Shown: piece by piece, positions 1 through 9,159 of the stretch | How the letters are laid out: every line of letters starts with the position of its first letter | How positions within the stretch are numbered: position 1 is the stretch's first letter | DNA from: Sneathiella chinensis | Lineage (GTDB): Bacteria; Pseudomonadota; Alphaproteobacteria; Sneathiellales; Sneathiellaceae | Assembly: GCF_012720115.1 (NCBI RefSeq) | Contig: NZ_VNWN01000004.1 | Location: 62,001-126,000, forward strand | Reading direction: 5' to 3' | DNA length: 64,000 bases | Notes under the pieces: model-generated | What the model was told of the DNA's origin: nothing | The model's input: the letters and a program-made list of their open reading frames with translations, nothing else | Databases searched by the model: none | Made by a program: the position numbers and the translations under genes

Positions 1-101
1 CGGAACCTTGGTGAGTTGGTGAACAGGATGTTTCTAACAGGGGCCCCGGCCTCCCCGCCCCCTAGAACCTGAATGCAGCCGGAACAGGGACGGACAGGCG
101 G

Positions 102-389
102 ATGAAGCGAAGCGGCAGAAAGAAGGAATGGTCGATCCTGTTGTTCAGTTTCTTTCTGCTGGGCATTGTGCCGCCGGTCATCATCGTTTTTGACAAACAA
201 TCCCTGTTTCTCGGCTTCCCCCTCAGTTTTCTGTTCCTGTATGGCCTGTGGGCTGTGGTGATCCTGTTCATGGCGATCGGTGCCCGCAAGCGCCTGCCCG
301 GCCCGGATCAACCGGACAGGGCCAACCTGCCCCTTTTCGGGCGGGGGGAGAGGCCTGCCGGCAGGCCCGAGGATGCCACCGATGTCTAG
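102..389 (+). CDS. Small two-helix membrane protein preceding a symporter-kinase
   Basis: This 95-residue protein has a basic N-terminus (KRSGRKK) and two hydrophobic helices at about residues 10-31 and 36-60, followed by a polar, Pro/Arg-rich tail. A purine-rich GGACAGGCGG precedes the ATG. Its last bases overlap the start of the following symporter-histidine kinase gene by 8 nt, so the two are probably translationally coupled. Small two-helix proteins of the DUF3311 type commonly sit directly upstream of sodium:solute symporters. The size, topology and position fit that pattern, but I cannot confirm family membership by eye. A role as an accessory subunit of the neighbouring symporter domain is inference. 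Confidence 0.7.
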   Translation: MKRSGRKKEWSILLFSFFLLGIVPPVIIVFDKQSLFLGFPLSFLFLYGLWAVVILFMAIGARKRLPGPDQPDRANLPLFGRGERPAGRPEDATDV

Positions 390-3111
390 CGGTCTGGTCC
401 TTGCGGTATCCGCCCTCTATCTGGGGCTTCTATTTGCCATTGCCCAGTATGTGGACACCCACGAGCGGGCCAAGCGGATATTTCACCGAAACCCCTATGT
501 TTTTACCCTGTCCATGGCTGTTTTCTGCACATCCTGGACCTTTTATGGCAGTGTCGGGCGAGCGGCTACCACGGGGTTGAGCTTTCTGCCCATCTATCTG
601 GGGCCGACACTGGTGTTTGTGTTGTGGTCCACGCTCTGGATCAAGATCATCCGGATTTGCAAGCAGCAGCGCATTACCTCGATTGCCGACTTTATTGCCT
701 CCCGCTACGGCAAAAGATCAACGCTGGGAGGGTTGGTCACCATCATCGCGGTTGTCGGCACCATGCCCTATATCTCGCTGCAACTGAAATCCATCGGCAA
801 CAGTTTTCGTATTCTGGTGACATCCTCCGCTGGCAGTATGCCCGCGCAACCGGTCGATCCTCTCTTTTTTGTGGATACGACGCTGGTGGTGGCCATTGCC
901 CTGTCCCTGTTTGCCATCCTGTTCGGGACCCGCCATCTGGATGCCAGCGAGCATCATGAAGGGCTGGTGGTGGCGATTGCGTTTGAATCCGTTGTCAAAC
1001 TGATTGCGTTTCTGGCGGTGGGGCTGTTTGTGACCTATGGCATTTTCCATGGCTTTACCGATATTTTCCAGCGGGCCTCGGTCGATCCGGCCTTGTCGCG
1101 CCTTTTTACCGTCAGTCAGGGAAGCGGGTACAGCCAGTGGATGACCATGACCCTGCTATCCATGGCGGCGATTATCTGCCTGCCGCGGCAGTTCTATATT
1201 ACCGCTGTTGAAAACCCGGATGAGGAATATATCCGTAAGGCGACCTGGCTGTTTCCGCTCTATCTGCTGGTGATCAACCTGTTTGTCCTGCCCATTGCCA
1301 TCGGCGGGCGGCTTGCGTTTGCGGGGACGCCGGTGGATGCGGACATGTTCGTTCTGACGGTGCCGTTGTATTACGACTATCCGGTTCTGGCGCTGTTCGC
1401 CTTTGTAGGGGGATTGTCGGCGGCCACCTCCATGGTGATCGTTGCCTCCATCGCGCTGGCGACAATGGTCTGTAATGATTTGGTGATGCCGCTTTTGCTG
1501 CGGTGGCGGTGGGCCAATATCAACAAGACGGCAGACCTGACAGGGCTGCTGCTGGCTATCCGCCGGATCAGTATCGTGGTGATCCTCATTCTGGGATACG
1601 GCTATTACCGATTTGCCAGCGAGAGCTACTCTCTGGTGACCATCGGACTGGTGTCCTTTGCCGCCGCCGCCCAGTTTGCCCCGTCCATCATTGGCGGTAT
1701 TTTCTGGAAAAACGCCACCTATTCGGGGGCGTTGACGGGGCTTATGCTGGGTTTCCTGATGTGGCTCTATACCCTGTTGCTGCCTTCTTTCGCGCAGTCC
1801 GGCTGGTTGCCTGTCAGCTTTATTGAGCATGGCGCCTTTGGCATCTGGTGGCTGAAGCCCTACGCCCTGTTCGGGCTGGAGGGGTTCGACCGTCTGACAC
1901 ACGCCCTGTTCTGGAGCATGCTGGTCAATATCGGGGCCTTTTGGTTGATGTCGATCCTGACCCAACAGACCGCCATTGAACGCATTCAGGCGGTCCAGTT
2001 CGTGGATGTGTTTCGGGGGGCGGATGACGCCGCCGACAGCAGCTACTGGCGGGGGACGGCGACCATTGGGGATCTGCAACAACTGGTTGGCCGCTTTGTC
2101 GGGGTCCAGCGGGTCGCCGAGGCGTTTGATGCGTTCGCTGCGGCGCGGAACATCAGCCTGAAAAAGAACCAGCAGGTGGATGCGTCACTGCTTGATTTTG
2201 CCGAAAGACTGCTGGCAGGCTCCATCGGTTCGGCCACGGCGCGGGTCATGATCGGGTCGATCGTGAAAGGCGAGATTGTCAGTCTGGACGAGGTCTACCG
2301 CATTCTGGACGAGACCAGTCAGGTGATCGAATATAGCCACAAGCTGGAACAGAAATCGGCCGAACTGGAGGAAGCCACCGCCCAGCTTCGCACTGCGAAT
2401 GAGCGGTTGAAGGAACTGGACAGCCTGAAGGATGACTTCCTGTCCATGGTCAGTCATGAACTTCGAACCCCGCTGACCAGCCTTCGGGCTTTTGCGGAAA
2501 TCCTTCAGGACAATCCCACCGTATCCGGTCCCCAGCGGGACCAGTTCCTGTCCATCATTATCAAGGAAAGCGAGCGTTTGACCCGCCTTATTGACCAGCT
2601 TCTGGACCTTGCCAAGCTGGAGGCTGGACGCATGGACTGGTCGCTTCGGGATGTGGATGTGGCCACCACCATTGAGGAGGCCGTGGCCGCCCTCAACGCG
2701 TTGATCCACGAGAAGGATATTCGGCTGGAAATGGACATGCCGGATGATCTGCCCTTTGTCCGGGCGGACCGGGATCAACTGATACAGGTGATCGTCAACC
2801 TGATCTCGAATGCCATCAAATTTTGTGACAGTGAGCGGGGGGTTATCCGCATTCGTGTAACCCGTCAGGCGGAAGCGCTTCTGGTTGGTGTGGAGGATAA
2901 CGGTTTCGGCATTCCGGCCCCGATGACAGAGGTTATCTTTGAACGGTTCCGGCAAACCCTGTCCCCGGCCGGGGGGAAGCCACAAGGATCGGGGCTTGGC
3001 CTTGCCATTTGCAAGCAGATTGTTACCTTTCTCGGTGGGGAGATATGGGCGGAAAATCTGGATCGGGGAGGGGTCGGGTTTTTCTTTACCATTCCAATGG
3101 CCAAGTCGTGA
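382..3111 (+). CDS. Sodium:solute symporter-histidine kinase fusion (CbrA-like)
   Basis: About 909 residues. Residues 1 to about 530 form a polytopic SSS-family (PutP-like) symporter domain with roughly 13 hydrophobic segments. A linker with a coiled-coil stretch follows (LEQKSAELEEATAQL), then HisKA with H-box SHELRTPLTSL (predicted phospho-acceptor His692) and an ATPase domain with N-box NLISNAIKF, G1 DNGFGIP and G2 GSGLGLAI. There is no receiver domain, and no response-regulator gene follows it. I chose the ATG at 382 because GAGGA lies 8 nt upstream. An ATG at 373 and upstream in-frame starts are possible. This architecture is known from CbrA-type sensors, which couple solute sensing or transport to carbon/nitrogen control. 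The ligand is unknown. Its partner regulator must lie outside the window or elsewhere in the genome. Confidence 0.9.
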   Translation: MSSGLVLAVSALYLGLLFAIAQYVDTHERAKRIFHRNPYVFTLSMAVFCTSWTFYGSVGRAATTGLSFLPIYLGPTLVFVLWSTLWIKIIRICKQQRITSIADFIASRYGKRSTLGGLVTIIAVVGTMPYISLQLKSIGNSFRILVTSSAGSMPAQPVDPLFFVDTTLVVAIALSLFAILFGTRHLDASEHHEGLVVAIAFESVVKLIAFLAVGLFVTYGIFHGFTDIFQRASVDPALSRLFTVSQGSGYSQWMTMTLLSMAAIICLPRQFYITAVENPDEEYIRKATWLFPLYLLVINLFVLPIAIGGRLAFAGTPVDADMFVLTVPLYYDYPVLALFAFVGGLSAATSMVIVASIALATMVCNDLVMPLLLRWRWANINKTADLTGLLLAIRRISIVVILILGYGYYRFASESYSLVTIGLVSFAAAAQFAPSIIGGIFWKNATYSGALTGLMLGFLMWLYTLLLPSFAQSGWLPVSFIEHGAFGIWWLKPYALFGLEGFDRLTHALFWSMLVNIGAFWLMSILTQQTAIERIQAVQFVDVFRGADDAADSSYWRGTATIGDLQQLVGRFVGVQRVAEAFDAFAAARNISLKKNQQVDASLLDFAERLLAGSIGSATARVMIGSIVKGEIVSLDEVYRILDETSQVIEYSHKLEQKSAELEEATAQLRTANERLKELDSLKDDFLSMVSHELRTPLTSLRAFAEILQDNPTVSGPQRDQFLSIIIKESERLTRLIDQLLDLAKLEAGRMDWSLRDVDVATTIEEAVAALNALIHEKDIRLEMDMPDDLPFVRADRDQLIQVIVNLISNAIKFCDSERGVIRIRVTRQAEALLVGVEDNGFGIPAPMTEVIFERFRQTLSPAGGKPQGSGLGLAICKQIVTFLGGEIWAENLDRGGVGFFFTIPMAKS

Positions 3112-3123
3112 CAGGGGACGTGG

Positions 3124-3876
3124 ATGAAATGCAGAACCGTTCAAAGCCTGATCAGGGCACTGTGGGTGCTTCTGTTTGGGGCTGTGGGTCTGGCCCTTGC
3201 CGGAGAGGGGGCCCCGGCCCACGCCAGACAGGATGTGGATATGGAACTGGTTCTGGCGGTGGACTGTTCCTACAGTGTTGACGCCACGGAGTTTCGGTTG
3301 CAGCGGGAGGGGTTGGCTCACGCGCTGCGCCAGCCCGATGTGGCCCGCCTGATCGGGGAGGGGGCTGTTGGCGCCATTGCTGTCAGCGTTATTCAATGGT
3401 CAAAGCAGGATGTCCAGATCATGGCGATCCCGTGGGAGCGGTTGTCTACAGCCGGGGAGGTTCGGGCTTTGGCGGACCGTATTGAGGTCATGCCCCGTCT
3501 TGCATCGGACGGGGGCACTTCGCTGGCCGGGGCCATCCGATTTTCCCTCGCGGCGTTCCGATCAAGCGGTTTTCAATCTTTCCGAAAGGTCATTGATATC
3601 TCCAGTGACGGCCGCGATAACAGTGGTCTCAGCCCGGACGAGGCCCGGGATCTGGCCGTGGCGGCCGGGGTGACCATCAATGGCCTGACCATCCTGAATG
3701 AGGTGCCAACCCTGGATCATTATTTCAGGGACCATGTGATCGGCGGACCGGGGGCCTTTGTTGAGGTGGCCTCCAGCTATGATGATTTTGACGATGCCGT
3801 GCAGCGAAAACTTATTCGGGAAATCCGGCCGCGCCTGATTTCCGGGACGCCGCCGACTTCCAGCGATCTGGAATAG
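3124..3876 (+). CDS. DUF1194 family secreted protein with vWA-like fold
   Basis: 250 residues with an N-terminal hydrophobic signal segment (about residues 10-28) ending near AHA, so probably exported to the periplasm. The motif DCSYSVD at about residue 48 resembles the DxSxS metal-ion-dependent adhesion site of von Willebrand A domains. GGTSLAGAI and ISSDGRDNSG supply the expected Thr and Asp of such a site. Length and motifs match the DUF1194 family, which is widespread in Alphaproteobacteria and functionally uncharacterised. The gene begins 12 nt after the symporter-kinase and is probably co-transcribed with it. A link to that sensor is inference from position only. Confidence 0.85.
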   Translation: MKCRTVQSLIRALWVLLFGAVGLALAGEGAPAHARQDVDMELVLAVDCSYSVDATEFRLQREGLAHALRQPDVARLIGEGAVGAIAVSVIQWSKQDVQIMAIPWERLSTAGEVRALADRIEVMPRLASDGGTSLAGAIRFSLAAFRSSGFQSFRKVIDISSDGRDNSGLSPDEARDLAVAAGVTINGLTILNEVPTLDHYFRDHVIGGPGAFVEVASSYDDFDDAVQRKLIREIRPRLISGTPPTSSDLE

Positions 3877-3967
3877 ACCCTTGCCATCGAGGTGACATTT
3901 TCTTCCCCTAGATGCTAACCGAGATAAGAATGTTGTTTTAGACCGGATCGCAAGGCGAACGAGGGGA

Positions 3968-4432
3968 ATGAATATTTTCAGGAAAATGTTGGGCGGTGTT
4001 GCGCTGATTGTTGTTGGGGGTGTGGTCGTTGTGACCGCGTTGGGCATTTACAGGTTCAATGTGATGGAAAGCGATATTTTCCTGACGCCGACACCGGATC
4101 ATATGGTGGGTAGCTGGTTGGAGGAAAAACCGGCGCTGGAAGGAACAGCTCTTTATCAGGGGATGGAACTGCGGGCAGATGGCAAAGCGTTTTCCATCAA
4201 TATGGCAACGCTTCCCTATTCCACCTGGTCGATGGATGGGGATCATCTTGTCCTTGAAGGGCGCAGTATCGGAAACGGGGTCTCCTTCGATTTTTCCATG
4301 CGCTATCGGGTGCAGTCCCTTCGCGCCGATAAAAACGCAATGACCCTGGTTGACGATACGGGACGCACAATCCCCTATATCCGGGAGCCGGAAAGCCAGT
4401 CGGCAGGGAATAGTCGATTTTCTGCCGACTGA
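3968..4432 (+). CDS. Lipocalin_3-like membrane-anchored protein
   Basis: 154 residues with one N-terminal transmembrane or uncleaved signal helix (LGGVALIVVGGVVVVTALG) followed by a beta-rich domain. The region beginning MVGSWLEE and continuing through LRADGKAFSINMATL and LEGRSIGNGVSF resembles the Lipocalin_3 pattern, in which a G-x-W start, a G-KA-SINMATL strand and a SIGNG motif are characteristic. No lipobox cysteine is visible. RBS-like GAGGGG lies just before the ATG. It stands alone between a plus-strand and a minus-strand unit. The domain call rests on pattern recall and the function is unknown. Confidence 0.65.
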   Translation: MNIFRKMLGGVALIVVGGVVVVTALGIYRFNVMESDIFLTPTPDHMVGSWLEEKPALEGTALYQGMELRADGKAFSINMATLPYSTWSMDGDHLVLEGRSIGNGVSFDFSMRYRVQSLRADKNAMTLVDDTGRTIPYIREPESQSAGNSRFSAD

Positions 4433-4451
4433 AAGTGGGGCCGCCGCCAAA

Positions 4452-4913
4452 TTAGCGCGGCAGCGTCCCGTTGATGATATAGCCAAGCGCCTGAACCACC
4501 TGTTCCGGGGTGCGTGCCATGGCGGAGGCTGCGGCGTCCACCTCTTTCAGGGCATGGTCATGTTCTTCCGGGTGCAGGGTGATATACGGCGTACCAAGGG
4601 CTGCGCAATAGCCCGCATCAAAGGCCGCGTTCCATTGTTTGTACTTTTCCCCGAAACGGATAATGGCGATATCCGCCTCGCGCAGCAGGGTTCCGGTGCG
4701 GACCGCATTCAGCATGGCACCTTTGTGGTCATGCCAGTATTTGTTGTCTTCGGCACCAAAGATGGCAACACCGCAATCGTCACTGTCGGCATGGACGGTC
4801 ACCGGTGCGGACAGTGAAACGGGCAGTTCTGCCTCTTTGATGCCAGCGGCGATCCGTTCCCGCCAGTCGGAGTGGATTTCACCGGACAGATAGATGTTCC
4901 AGATTTTGTTCAT
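4452..4913 (-). CDS. YtoQ family protein
   Basis: 153 residues, soluble. The N-terminal YLSGEIHSDWRE and the following nucleoside deoxyribosyltransferase-like pattern (AIIRFGEKYKQWNAAFDAGYCAALG) match the YtoQ family. That family is related to the nucleoside 2-deoxyribosyltransferase fold, and its physiological role is not established. A GGAAGG ribosome-binding site lies 6-8 nt upstream of the ATG. It is convergent with the lipocalin-like gene and 42 nt downstream of a TauE/SafE permease on the same strand, so it may be the last gene of that unit. Confidence 0.8.
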   Translation of the reverse strand: MNKIWNIYLSGEIHSDWRERIAAGIKEAELPVSLSAPVTVHADSDDCGVAIFGAEDNKYWHDHKGAMLNAVRTGTLLREADIAIIRFGEKYKQWNAAFDAGYCAALGTPYITLHPEEHDHALKEVDAAASAMARTPEQVVQALGYIINGTLPR

Positions 4914-4955
4914 GGGGTAACCTTCCTTCGCTTCGGTTAGAGGGGGCGTCGCCGG

Positions 4956-5720
4956 TCAGACAAGGGCCCGGATTATCATGCTGCACCCGATCAGGAACAA
5001 CAGGCTGAGGACACCTTTCTTAAAGTGGTCCGGATTGACATAGTTCCTGAGATGGGTTCCAAGCTTGATCCCGAGATAGATGGGGATCATGCCGATCAGG
5101 CCATAGACCAGTTCCAGAGAGCCGAGGGCGGCCGTCCGCTGGAGGCTGATGGCCAGAACCACACTGCCGGAGAAAAGCAGCACGCTGACGGCCGAGACAA
5201 ACCGTTCCTTGGTCAGGCCCAGCGTAATCAGGAAAAAGATCGGCATGATGGCAAACAGGGTTGTCATGCCCCCGATGATGCCGGAAACAATACCGATGGC
5301 CGGGGCAAAAACCGTTTCATGCCGGGACAGGACCTTCAACTGGATGCCAGCCAATTCCAGCAGCGATACAAAAGTCAGCACACCGCCCACAACGAGTGTC
5401 AGAAGATGGGTATCCGCGCTGGTCAGGAAATACACACCTACGGGCAGGGACAGAAGGGTCGGCAGATACAGGTTCCAGTGCCGCTTGATGGATCGCTTGA
5501 TATCTCCGGCAATAGACATTTGGACCAGATTGCTGAGGATCAGGGGAACCACCAGAACCGATACGGCGGATGGCAGCGGCAGAACCAGTATCATGATGGG
5601 CATGGCAATGGTTGGCAGGCCGAATGAGGACACCCCCTTGACGATGGCACCGCACAACAAGGCCGCGCAAATGATGGTCAGGTGATAGAGATTGATGTCA
5701 TTCAGGAGTTGATCCAGCAT
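4956..5720 (-). CDS. TauE/SafE family membrane permease
   Basis: 254 residues, with about seven or eight hydrophobic helices. The N-terminal helix contains GAIVKGVSSFGLPTIAMP and a second-half repeat contains GIVSGIIGGMTTLFAIMP. The paired G-x-x-SG-G-like repeats are typical of the TauE/SafE (sulfite exporter/DUF81) family, which moves organic or inorganic anions, often sulfonates or sulfite. The substrate cannot be deduced here. It lies 32 nt downstream of the glutathione transferase gene on the same strand, so the order TPP enzyme-GST-permease-YtoQ may be one operon. Confidence 0.88.
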   Translation of the reverse strand: MLDQLLNDINLYHLTIICAALLCGAIVKGVSSFGLPTIAMPIMILVLPLPSAVSVLVVPLILSNLVQMSIAGDIKRSIKRHWNLYLPTLLSLPVGVYFLTSADTHLLTLVVGGVLTFVSLLELAGIQLKVLSRHETVFAPAIGIVSGIIGGMTTLFAIMPIFFLITLGLTKERFVSAVSVLLFSGSVVLAISLQRTAALGSLELVYGLIGMIPIYLGIKLGTHLRNYVNPDHFKKGVLSLLFLIGCSMIIRALV

Positions 5721-5752
5721 ACGGGTGCTACTTTACAGAAGGGGCTGACAGG

Positions 5753-6382
5753 TCAGGCCGGTAGGGGGATGTCGTTAAGATGGGTCGGGATGTGATAGCC
5801 TTTTTGCACTGCCGGTCGGTCGGCGATCCGGCAATACCATTGCCTGACATTGGGAAAGTCCGTCAGGTTGATATTCTGCCATTCAAATCGTGAAATCCAC
5901 GGCCAGATGGCGATATCGGCGATGGAATAGTCATCGGCCACATAGTCCCGGCCTTTCAGCCGGGCATCAAGGACGGAATAAAGGCGCTGTGCCTCGTTGT
6001 GGTATCGCTCCTCCGCATAGGGGGCAATGCCTTTGTGGAATTTCAGGAAATGATGGGCCTGCCCCAGCATGGGACCCGCGCCGCTCATTTGCCACATCAG
6101 CCATTCGATCACGGGCCATTTCTTCTCTCCCGGTGGCAGAAGCCGCCCGGTCTTTTCCGCCAGATACAGCAATATGGCCCCGCTTTCCATCAGGGAAATG
6201 CCGGTTTCCCGGTCGTGAATGGCCGGGATTTTATTGTTGGGACTGATGGCGAGGAAATCAGGCGCAAACTGTTCATTCTTGCCGATATCCACAGGATGTA
6301 CGGTATAGGGAAGGTTGACCTCTTCCAGCATGATGGACACCTTCCGGCCGTTTGGTGTCCCCCATGTGTACAGGTCAATCAT
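5753..6382 (-). CDS. Glutathione S-transferase family protein
   Basis: 209 residues. The N-terminal thioredoxin-like domain begins IDLYTWGTPNGRKVSIMLEE and carries the cis-Pro glutathione-site motif NNKIPAI followed by ESGAILLYLA. The C-terminal helical domain includes YSIADIAIWPW, the usual N-capping region. The TPNGRK start resembles the YfcG/Ure2p-like bacterial group, which often has disulfide reductase activity rather than classical conjugation. That sub-assignment is inference. The start codon overlaps the stop of the upstream TPP-dependent enzyme by 4 nt (ATGA), so the two are translated together. Confidence 0.9.
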   Translation of the reverse strand: MIDLYTWGTPNGRKVSIMLEEVNLPYTVHPVDIGKNEQFAPDFLAISPNNKIPAIHDRETGISLMESGAILLYLAEKTGRLLPPGEKKWPVIEWLMWQMSGAGPMLGQAHHFLKFHKGIAPYAEERYHNEAQRLYSVLDARLKGRDYVADDYSIADIAIWPWISRFEWQNINLTDFPNVRQWYCRIADRPAVQKGYHIPTHLNDIPLPA

Positions 6383-8064
6383 TGTCTTGATTTACCTTCC
6401 GCCCGGATTTCCGACAGGCTTTGAACCGGTGTCAGGGCCTCGGGGTCGACAACGACCTCAATCACGGCGGGCTTGCCGCTTGCGCTGGCGCGGGCAAAAG
6501 CATCCATGAAATCAGCGGTTTTTGTTACCCGTTCCCCGTGGGCGCCATAGGCCTCGGCCAGTTTGACGAAATCGGGGTTCTGCAATCCTGTGCCGATCAC
6601 GCGTTCCGGGTAATGACGTTCCTGATGCATACGGATGGTGCCCAGCATGCCGTTATTGACGATCACGAAAATCACATTGGCGCCGAATTGCGCGGCTGTG
6701 GCCAGTTCCTGACCCAGCATCATGAAGCAACCATCACCGCTGAAACTGACCACCTGACGGTTCGGGGCGGTCAGCTTCGCGGAAATGGCCGCCGGGACAC
6801 TGTATCCCATGGCGCCATTGGTCGGGGCAATCTGGGTGCGGAATTTCTTGTGCTGGAAAAACCGGTGCACCCACACGGCATAGTTCCCGGCACCGGCGGT
6901 GACAATGGCATCCTCGTCAAGAGTCTGGTTCAGCCATGACACGATTTCAGACATGTTGACGGAACCCGGTACCTCTGTCGGCTGGATCCTTTGCAGATAA
7001 TCGGCCCGTGCGCTGGCAACCCATTCCCGCTTGGCGTCATTGGCTGTCGGGGCAAGGGCGCGGGCGGCGCGGGCAAATTCCGGCATGGCGCAGTTGATGC
7101 CAAGATCAGGACGATAGACGCGGCCGATTTCCTCGGCGCCAGTCAGGACATGGACCAGTTTCTGTTCTGTCTCCGGCACCCCCAGCAGGGTGTAGCCTTG
7201 TGTTGTCATTTCCCCAAGGCGCGGCCCAATCGCCAGCAACAGGTCGCTGTTCCGTACGCGCTCGGCCAGTTTCGGATTGACGGCAATGGCCACATCCCCG
7301 GCATAATGATCATGCCGGTTGTCGAAGCAATCCTGAGACCGCAGGGACGCACCGACGGCAATGCCGTGATTTTCCGCAAAGGCAACAATGTCATCCACGG
7401 CTTCCTGTGACCATGTGGGGCCGCCAACAATCATGAAGGGGCGTTCCGCCTTGGCCAGCAAGCCGTGCAATTCGTCAAGGTCGGGCTGGCTTGGGACCGG
7501 GCGGGGGGCCTTGGCGGCGGCTTTCAGGTCCGGGGTGACGGCGGTTCCGCTCAGCATGTCTTCCGGCAGGGCAAGGACAACCGGGCCGGGGCGACCGGAC
7601 AGGGCAACATGAAAGGCCTGATTGATATATTCGGGGATGCGTTCGGTGCTGTCGATCTGGGCCACCCATTTGGCCATCTGGCCGAACATGTGGCTATAGT
7701 CGATTTCCTGAAAGGCCTCGCGGTCCATCATGTCCCGCCCGACCTGACCGATCAGCAGGATCATGGGGGTGCTGTCCTGAAAACCCGTATGCAGCCCGCA
7801 GGACGCGTTGGTGGCGCCCGGCCCGCGGGTCACAAGACAGATGCCGGGTTTGCCGGTCAGCTTGCCATAAGCCTCAGCCATGTTCGAGGCACCGCCTTCA
7901 TGGCGGGTGTTGATGACCTTGATATCCTTTTCGTGTGTGTAAAGTCCATCCAGCAGGGCAAGATGGCTTTCACCGGGAACACAAAACACTGTATCCACAT
8001 TCTGGATGGCAAGCTGTTCTGCAAGAATATGACCGCCAATGCGGGGTTTGGACGCTGCTGACAT
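6379..8064 (-). CDS. Thiamine-diphosphate-dependent enzyme, acetolactate synthase-like
   Basis: About 561 residues in the three-domain order of the acetohydroxyacid synthase/pyruvate oxidase superfamily. The N-terminal pyrimidine-binding domain has the catalytic Glu in NTRHEGGASNMA. The central domain contains PGPVVLALPEDM. The C-terminal pyrophosphate-binding domain has GDGCFMMLGQELATA and an N-N-G ending for metal/ThDP. I chose the ATG at 8064 (GAGGG 5 nt upstream); in-frame ATGs at 8076 and 8106 are weaker. No regulatory small subunit is nearby, which argues against a biosynthetic IlvB. It is coupled to a GST gene downstream. The substrate is unknown, probably a 2-oxo acid or activated carboxyl compound. 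Confidence 0.85.
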   Translation of the reverse strand: MSAASKPRIGGHILAEQLAIQNVDTVFCVPGESHLALLDGLYTHEKDIKVINTRHEGGASNMAEAYGKLTGKPGICLVTRGPGATNASCGLHTGFQDSTPMILLIGQVGRDMMDREAFQEIDYSHMFGQMAKWVAQIDSTERIPEYINQAFHVALSGRPGPVVLALPEDMLSGTAVTPDLKAAAKAPRPVPSQPDLDELHGLLAKAERPFMIVGGPTWSQEAVDDIVAFAENHGIAVGASLRSQDCFDNRHDHYAGDVAIAVNPKLAERVRNSDLLLAIGPRLGEMTTQGYTLLGVPETEQKLVHVLTGAEEIGRVYRPDLGINCAMPEFARAARALAPTANDAKREWVASARADYLQRIQPTEVPGSVNMSEIVSWLNQTLDEDAIVTAGAGNYAVWVHRFFQHKKFRTQIAPTNGAMGYSVPAAISAKLTAPNRQVVSFSGDGCFMMLGQELATAAQFGANVIFVIVNNGMLGTIRMHQERHYPERVIGTGLQNPDFVKLAEAYGAHGERVTKTADFMDAFARASASGKPAVIEVVVDPEALTPVQSLSEIRAEGKSRQ

Positions 8065-8262
8065 GGGTTCCCTCATTGCTTCGAAAGGTTTTGGCCGGTG
8101 AACCAAACCGGATTGGGCTTTCGGAAGTGAATAATAATGCTATAAATTGTTATCAGAAACATCCTGTCCGAGGCAATGGGGTGTCGTGCCGAATAACCAA
8201 AGAAGAATGAAGACACGGCAAACCTCCCGGACAATATACGAACTTAAAAGGCAGGGATTAGT

Positions 8263-9114
8263 ATGAAACTTCTCCGATTTGGACCTGTTGGTCAGGAAAA
8301 ACCCGGTATTCTGGATACGGAAGGCCGTCTTCGCGATTTGTCCGGGGTCGTCCCGGATATTACCGGGGACTGTCTTGGCGATGACGGGCTTGCCCGGATT
8401 GCCGCCATTGACACGGACAGCCTGCCGCTTGCCCCCGAGGGCGTGCGGATTGGTGCCTGTGTTGGCAAAATTGGCAAGATGATCGGTATTGGTCTGAATT
8501 ATTCGGATCACGCAGCCGAGGCAGGCATGCCGGTGCCGGAACAGCCGATTGCCTTCATGAAGGCCACCTCGGCCATTTGTGGTCCCAATGATGATCTTCA
8601 GATTCCGCAAGGGTCTGAGAAAACCGACTGGGAAGTGGAACTTGGCGTTGTGATCGGAAAACGGGCCAAATATGTCTCCCGCGAGGCGGCGCTGGACCAT
8701 GTGGCCGGCTATTGCGTGGTCAATGATGTGTCCGAGCGGGCCTTCCAGAACGACCGCGGCGGCCAGTGGATGAAGGGAAAATGTCACGATACCTTCGGCC
8801 CCATCGGCCCGTGGCTGGTAACCCGCGACGAGATCGCGGACCCGCAGGACCTTGAATTGTGGCTGGAGGTGGATGGACATCGTTACCAGCAGGGGAATAC
8901 GGGTACCATGATTTTCGATGTGGCGACCCTTATTGCCCATTTGAGCGAGTTCATGACACTGGAACCCGGTGATGTGATCACAACCGGCACCCCGCCGGGT
9001 GTCGGCATGGGACAAAAGCCGGAGCCTGTCTTCCTGAAGGCCGGACAGACGGTGCGGCTTGGTGTTGTGGGACTGGGAGAACAGTGCCAGACAACAGTCC
9101 CGGCAAGCCGGTAA
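8263..9114 (+). CDS. Fumarylacetoacetate hydrolase-fold protein
   Basis: 283 residues. The catalytic FAH-fold core begins GIGLNYSDHAAEAG. Metal ligands are seen as the two Glu of DWEVELGVVIG and the Asp of CVVNDVSER. The C-terminal TTGTPPGVGMGQ motif is typical. This size class includes 2,4-didehydro-3-deoxy-sugar-acid hydrolases and enzymes often labelled ureidoglycolate lyase or 2-hydroxyhepta-2,4-diene-1,7-dioate isomerase. The true substrate cannot be read from sequence. It is divergent from the TPP-dependent enzyme across about 200 nt and is followed 45 nt later by a serine hydrolase, probably in one transcript. Confidence 0.88.
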   Translation: MKLLRFGPVGQEKPGILDTEGRLRDLSGVVPDITGDCLGDDGLARIAAIDTDSLPLAPEGVRIGACVGKIGKMIGIGLNYSDHAAEAGMPVPEQPIAFMKATSAICGPNDDLQIPQGSEKTDWEVELGVVIGKRAKYVSREAALDHVAGYCVVNDVSERAFQNDRGGQWMKGKCHDTFGPIGPWLVTRDEIADPQDLELWLEVDGHRYQQGNTGTMIFDVATLIAHLSEFMTLEPGDVITTGTPPGVGMGQKPEPVFLKAGQTVRLGVVGLGEQCQTTVPASR

Positions 9115-9159
9115 GTCAATCAGTAACACAATAAACAGAAAAACAGGAAAAGGTGGATT

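Noticed and set aside
1-101. Open frame at the left edge (bases 1-72) as the end of an upstream gene
   Set aside because: Only about 23 codons remain before a stop, with no recognisable motif. It could be a gene end or non-coding.
6379-8064. Calling the ThDP enzyme biosynthetic acetolactate synthase (ilvB)
   Set aside because: No ilvN or ilvC neighbour is present, and it is coupled to a GST gene. The superfamily includes many other activities, so a generic call is safer.
8065-8262. Promoter assignment in the divergent region between the ThDP enzyme and FAH-fold genes
   Set aside because: A TATAAA-like hexamer near 8140 is visible, but no convincing -35 partner at proper spacing was found, so no promoter is reported.
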